Assembly (NCBI GenBank): GCA_902799905.1
Contig: CADCCB010000010.1
Location: forward strand, 1-64,000
From: an uncultured Prevotellaceae bacterium
Lineage (GTDB): Bacteria; Bacteroidota; Bacteroidia; Bacteroidales; Bacteroidaceae
Length of the DNA: 64,000 nucleotides
Reading direction: 5' to 3'
The translations under genes and the position numbers were made by a program. The notes under the pieces are model-generated. The model was not told the DNA's origin, searched no databases, and saw only the letters and a program-made list of their open reading frames with translations. Positions 60,889 to 64,000 of the stretch are shown here, piece by piece; position 1 is the stretch's first letter, and each line of letters begins with the position of its first letter.

Positions 60889-63006
60889 ATGTACAAACCA
60901 GTATTCCAGAAGCGCAAGCCCATCGTATTCCGTCAGTTTCAACGGAAGGGTTACTCGCTCTTCGCCTGCCTGGGACGTGAGGTGCTCATCTCCGTGCTGA
61001 GTGTTGCCACATTGTCTGCCACCAAGGCAGCAGGCATCAGCGACGAGATATGGCGCACCGACACAACGAAGGCGGCCCAAGAGGTGTTGCTCGACGACGT
61101 TTCCGTCACGGGTTCCCGCGCACCGCTGACCAAGAGTCAGGCGGCGAGAATGGTCACCGTACTGAGCCGTGAGGATATTGCCCAGGCCCCAGTACGAAGT
61201 GTTAACGACTTGCTGAAGTACGCCATAGGCGTAGATGTCAGGCAGCGTGGAGCCTTAGGCACACAAACCGACATCTCCATTAGGGGCGGTACCCAGGAGC
61301 AAATCATCATCCTGCTCAATGGCATCAACATCTGTGACCCGCAGACAGGCCACAACGTGTTCGACCTGCCTTGCGACATCAATGAGATACAGCGTATCGA
61401 AGTGCTGGAAGGTCCGGCAGGCCGTGTCTATGGCACCTCATCTCTTGTCGGTGCCATCAACATAGTGACCTCACCGAAATGCAATCCAAGTCAAACACGC
61501 TCCCCGAAATCAATATGTCGTGATATTAATGTAGGCCTAGAGACGGGATCATTCGGTTACCTGAAATTGGGCTTTGGTGTCAAATGCGGGCTGCCATCTG
61601 ACGACCTCGGACTCTCATTTAGCGGAAATAGCATCAGGAGCGACGGATTCTCAAGATCGAGAGACGGCCATCTGAATACCGACGTAAACGGCATGAAGGC
61701 TTTCCATCAGGGCTCCTACGATAACCAGAGTATCCGTCTGGGATGGCATCTGGGCTATTCTCACAAGAATTGGGGCTCCGGCACATTCTACGCTACACCT
61801 ACATGGCAATCCGACTATCAGTACGAGTATACACGTAAGATATTCTCGGCCTTCCAAGGGGAAACCAAACGAGGGCATATGCGTCTTCAGTCAGCCATCT
61901 ACTGGAATCAGAACAAGGACGAATATCAGGGCTACAGAGGACAGCCAGATATTATGAAGTATAACTACAATCGTTGTAATGTATACGGCTTTAAACTAAA
62001 TAGTTACTTTGACTGGAAACTTGGTAGAACAGCCTTTGGAGCAGAAGTCAGAATCGAGGATCTCGTGAGCAGCAATCTTGGCGAGCCGCTATCAAAGACA
62101 TACCACATTAAGGGCACCGACCGCGACTACGATTTGGGCATCAACCGCACCAACATTTCTGCTCATTTGGAGCACAACATTCTGCTTAATCGCCTGACGC
62201 TTTCTGCAGGTCTTGTTGCCACAAAAAGTACCAAGAGCGACATGGACATCAGCATCTATCCTGGCATTGATGCCAGTTTTCGCATTGACGATAAATGGAA
62301 GGCCTTCGCCTCGTATAACTCGTCACTCCGACTGCCATCTTTTACAGAGATGTACTACAAGTTGAAAGGCTATGCTGCCAATCCTCATCTGAAACCTGAG
62401 GAGATGCAGGCTTTGGAGGCTGGTGTGCAGTTCCACTCCCCCGCCCTACAGGCAAAAGGCACCGTCTGGTACCATCATGGAAAGAATATGATTGACTGGA
62501 TCATGGACACCTCATTGGGTGATGCCGCCGTATGGGAGAGTGTGAACCACACGAAAATCAACTCCGTGGGTATGGAGGCAGACCTCGGCTTGGACTTCAA
62601 GAGGCTTCTCAACAGCCGCACGCCACTCAACAGCCTACACTGCTCCTACAGTTACATCAATCAGGAGAAAGACGACAGGCCTGATATTGTGTCTCAATAC
62701 GCTTTGGAGTATTTGAAGCACAAACTGGTGGTAAATGCCAAATTCGACATCTGGCGTCAACTGTCGTTAGGGTTGAACTTCCGCTGGCAGGACCGTACAG
62801 GCTCCTACACGAACTTCACAGGTGAAGTGTGCGACTACAAGCCCTACGCCCTGCTGGATGCCCGTCTGAACTGGACTGCGGAACGCTATACGCTCTACAC
62901 TGAGGTAAACAATGTGCTGGATAACCGGTCGTACGTCGACTTCGGCAACGTGCCACAGCCTGGAGCATGGTTCATCATTGGCGCAAGATGGGAATTCCCC
63001 CTCTAG
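60889..63006 (+). CDS. TonB-dependent outer-membrane receptor (BtuB-like)
   Basis: A 705-residue gated channel for high-affinity uptake. An unusually long, basic N-terminus precedes the hydrophobic signal core at about 33-47 (LISVLSVATLSATKAAG). The plug domain (about 60-215) has DVSVTGSRAPLTKSQAARMV and the SIRGGTQEQIIILLNGINIC motif. The 22-strand barrel runs to the C-terminal Phe-Pro-Leu. The ligand could be cobalamin, iron chelates or a glycan; nothing nearby decides it. ATG at 60889 is chosen since the frame above enters the -7 box. Confidence 0.9.
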   Translation: MYKPVFQKRKPIVFRQFQRKGYSLFACLGREVLISVLSVATLSATKAAGISDEIWRTDTTKAAQEVLLDDVSVTGSRAPLTKSQAARMVTVLSREDIAQAPVRSVNDLLKYAIGVDVRQRGALGTQTDISIRGGTQEQIIILLNGINICDPQTGHNVFDLPCDINEIQRIEVLEGPAGRVYGTSSLVGAINIVTSPKCNPSQTRSPKSICRDINVGLETGSFGYLKLGFGVKCGLPSDDLGLSFSGNSIRSDGFSRSRDGHLNTDVNGMKAFHQGSYDNQSIRLGWHLGYSHKNWGSGTFYATPTWQSDYQYEYTRKIFSAFQGETKRGHMRLQSAIYWNQNKDEYQGYRGQPDIMKYNYNRCNVYGFKLNSYFDWKLGRTAFGAEVRIEDLVSSNLGEPLSKTYHIKGTDRDYDLGINRTNISAHLEHNILLNRLTLSAGLVATKSTKSDMDISIYPGIDASFRIDDKWKAFASYNSSLRLPSFTEMYYKLKGYAANPHLKPEEMQALEAGVQFHSPALQAKGTVWYHHGKNMIDWIMDTSLGDAAVWESVNHTKINSVGMEADLGLDFKRLLNSRTPLNSLHCSYSYINQEKDDRPDIVSQYALEYLKHKLVVNAKFDIWRQLSLGLNFRWQDRTGSYTNFTGEVCDYKPYALLDARLNWTAERYTLYTEVNNVLDNRSYVDFGNVPQPGAWFIIGARWEFPL

Positions 63007-63009
63007 GCA

Positions 63010-63058
63010 CTTTTTTGCAACCTGCAGATAGCAGTATGCCGCAGATAGCGCAAAAAAG
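63010..63058. terminator. Hairpin after the TonB receptor gene
   Basis: Arms CTTTTTTGC (63010-63018) and GCAAAAAAG (63050-63058) pair around a 31-nt loop that contains two GCAGATAGC copies. It could stop transcription but has no T run after it. Confidence 0.45.
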
Positions 63059-63071
63059 ACTTAAATAATAG

Positions 63072-63121
63072 AATATCGAATGCAGATTACAAAAAAATAT
63101 TGTATCTTTGCATTCGATATT
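63072..63121 (+). promoter_or_regulatory. pgk promoter flanked by a 13-bp perfect inverted repeat
   Basis: The -7 box TATCTTTG lies at 63103-63110. AATATCGAATGCA (63072-63084) and TGCATTCGATATT (63109-63121) are exact inverted copies that bracket the promoter, the second overlapping its end. The ATG is 41 nt beyond the right arm. The arrangement looks like an operator or a leader hairpin. Confidence 0.65.
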
Positions 63122-63162
63122 TGATTTTTCACAATTTAACTATAGTTTCAATTTTAAGAATT

Positions 63163-64000
63163 ATGACAATCAATGAAATGAACTTTGCCGGTAAGAAGGC
63201 AATCGTGCGCGTTGACTTCAACGTGCCCCTGGACGAGAATGGTAAGATCACTGACGACACCCGTATCCGTGGTGCCCTGCCCACTCTGAAGAAGATTCTG
63301 GCAGATGGTGGTGCTGTCATCATCATGTCACACATGGGCAAGCCCAAGGGTAAGGTAGACGCCAAGAAGTCTCTGGGTCAGATTCGTGAGGCTGTGGAGA
63401 AGGCTCTGGGTGTTCCCGTTGCTTTCGCTCCCGACTGCGCTAAGGCTGCTGATGCTGCTAAGGCCCTGAAGATGGGTGAGGCTCTGCTGCTTGAGAACCT
63501 GCGTTTCTATCCTGAGGAGGAGGGAAAGCCCGTTGGTATCGACAAGGCCGATCCTGCTTACGACGATGCTAAGAAGGCTATGAAGGCCAGCCAGAAGGAG
63601 TTTGCCAAGACTTTGGCTTCCTATGCTGACTGCTATGTGATGGATGCCTTCGGTACCGCTCACCGCAAGCACGCCTCTACCGCTGTCATCGCCGACTATT
63701 TCGATGCTGACAACAAGATGCTCGGCCTGCTGATGGAGAAAGAGGTTCAGGCTGTCGACGCCGTGCTCTCTAACATCAAGCGCCCCTTCGTGGCTATCAT
63801 GGGTGGCTCGAAAGTTTCTTCTAAGATCGGTATCATCGAGAACCTGCTCGGTAAGGTGGACAAACTCATCCTCTGCGGTGGTATGACCTACACCTTCGCT
63901 AAGGCTCACAATGGTGAGATCGGTGAGTCAATCGTTGAACTTGACAAACTGGATGTTGCCCTGGGCGTTGAAGAACTGGCCAAGAAGAACGGTGTGGAAC
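63163..64000 (+). CDS. pgk: Phosphoglycerate kinase, 3' end outside the window
   Basis: The first 279 residues of the glycolytic enzyme that makes ATP from 1,3-bisphosphoglycerate. [20 protein letters not shown] (part of the substrate site), [37 protein letters not shown] and the [17 protein letters not shown] block are present in order. The ATG at 63163 is preceded by its own promoter. The sequence runs off the right edge. Confidence 0.96.
   Translation, partial: MTINEMNFAGKKAIVRVDFNVPLDENGKITDDTRIRGALPTLKKILADGGAVIIMSHMGKPKGKVDAKKSLGQIREAVEKALGVPVAFAPDCAKAADAAKALKMGEALLLENLRFYPEEEGKPVGIDKADPAYDDAKKAMKASQKEFAKTLASYADCYVMDAFGTAHRKHASTAVIADYFDADNKMLGLLMEKEVQAVDAVLSNIKRPFVAIMGGSKVSSKIGIIENLLGKVDKLILCGGMTYTFAKAHNGEIGESIVELDKLDVALGVEELAKKNGVE

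Overview
The window is chromosomal DNA from a member of the Bacteroidota, most likely a Prevotella-type anaerobe. The evidence is: -7 promoter boxes of the form TAnnTTTG in front of most transcription units with almost no Shine-Dalgarno sequences; families typical of this phylum (porin_10-type porin, DUF3078, a DUF5112/DUF5113-type histidine kinase, DUF4468-like protein, BtuB-like TonB receptor); and a complex I operon without nuoE, nuoF and nuoG. No plasmid, phage or insertion-sequence gene was seen.

Layout. 1-616: a hairpin-rich repeat, tRNA-Arg(CCG), tRNA-Val(CAC) and a terminator. 617-4107 (+): pepT and a CPA2 antiporter. 4117-8785 (-): an LptD-like protein, an HD-domain protein and ilvC. 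8994-15038 (-): an accessory-looking, more AT-rich cluster of a Fic protein, two Ser/Thr kinases with Sel1 repeats (one ending in a TonB C-terminal domain), a radical SAM/SPASM enzyme and a small zinc-ribbon protein. 15039-15721: a gene-free stretch with a 38-bp perfect palindrome inside longer inverted heptamer arrays. 15722-24529: exported proteins of unknown role, a porin, malic enzyme and a FolK-like protein. 24515-33612 (-): glucosaminidase, tsaC, a two-component system, KDPG aldolase and KDG kinase (uronate catabolism), and a DUF3078 protein. 33712-37838 (+): yidC and an S9 peptidase. 37843-41466: an ECF sigma factor with a membrane anti-sigma/beta-barrel protein, divergent from a lipoprotein-serpin pair. 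41706-43478: an MFS carrier. 43572-50423: a tripartite RND efflux operon and a divergent AraC regulator. 50542-60730 (-): nuoABCDHIJKLMN. 60889-63006: a TonB-dependent receptor. 63163 to the end: start of pgk.

Three things stand out. First, the kinase / zinc-ribbon peptide / radical SAM / kinase / Fic cluster (8994-15038) is laid out like one operon, shares a 49-bp promoter module with ilvC, and is the best candidate here for an undescribed system. Second, short tandem arrays of 7-bp and 8-bp units are scattered through the window. Several are paired as inverted arrays around a spacer, and some sit in frame inside genes (tolC, the RND pump, the S9 peptidase, the adaptor signal peptide). Third, the ECF sigma gene and the divergent lipoprotein-serpin pair carry the same bipartite promoter-like motif at identical spacing, which suggests an autoregulated regulon with a serpin as its output.

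All assignments come from reading the sequence. No database search, structure prediction or computation was run.
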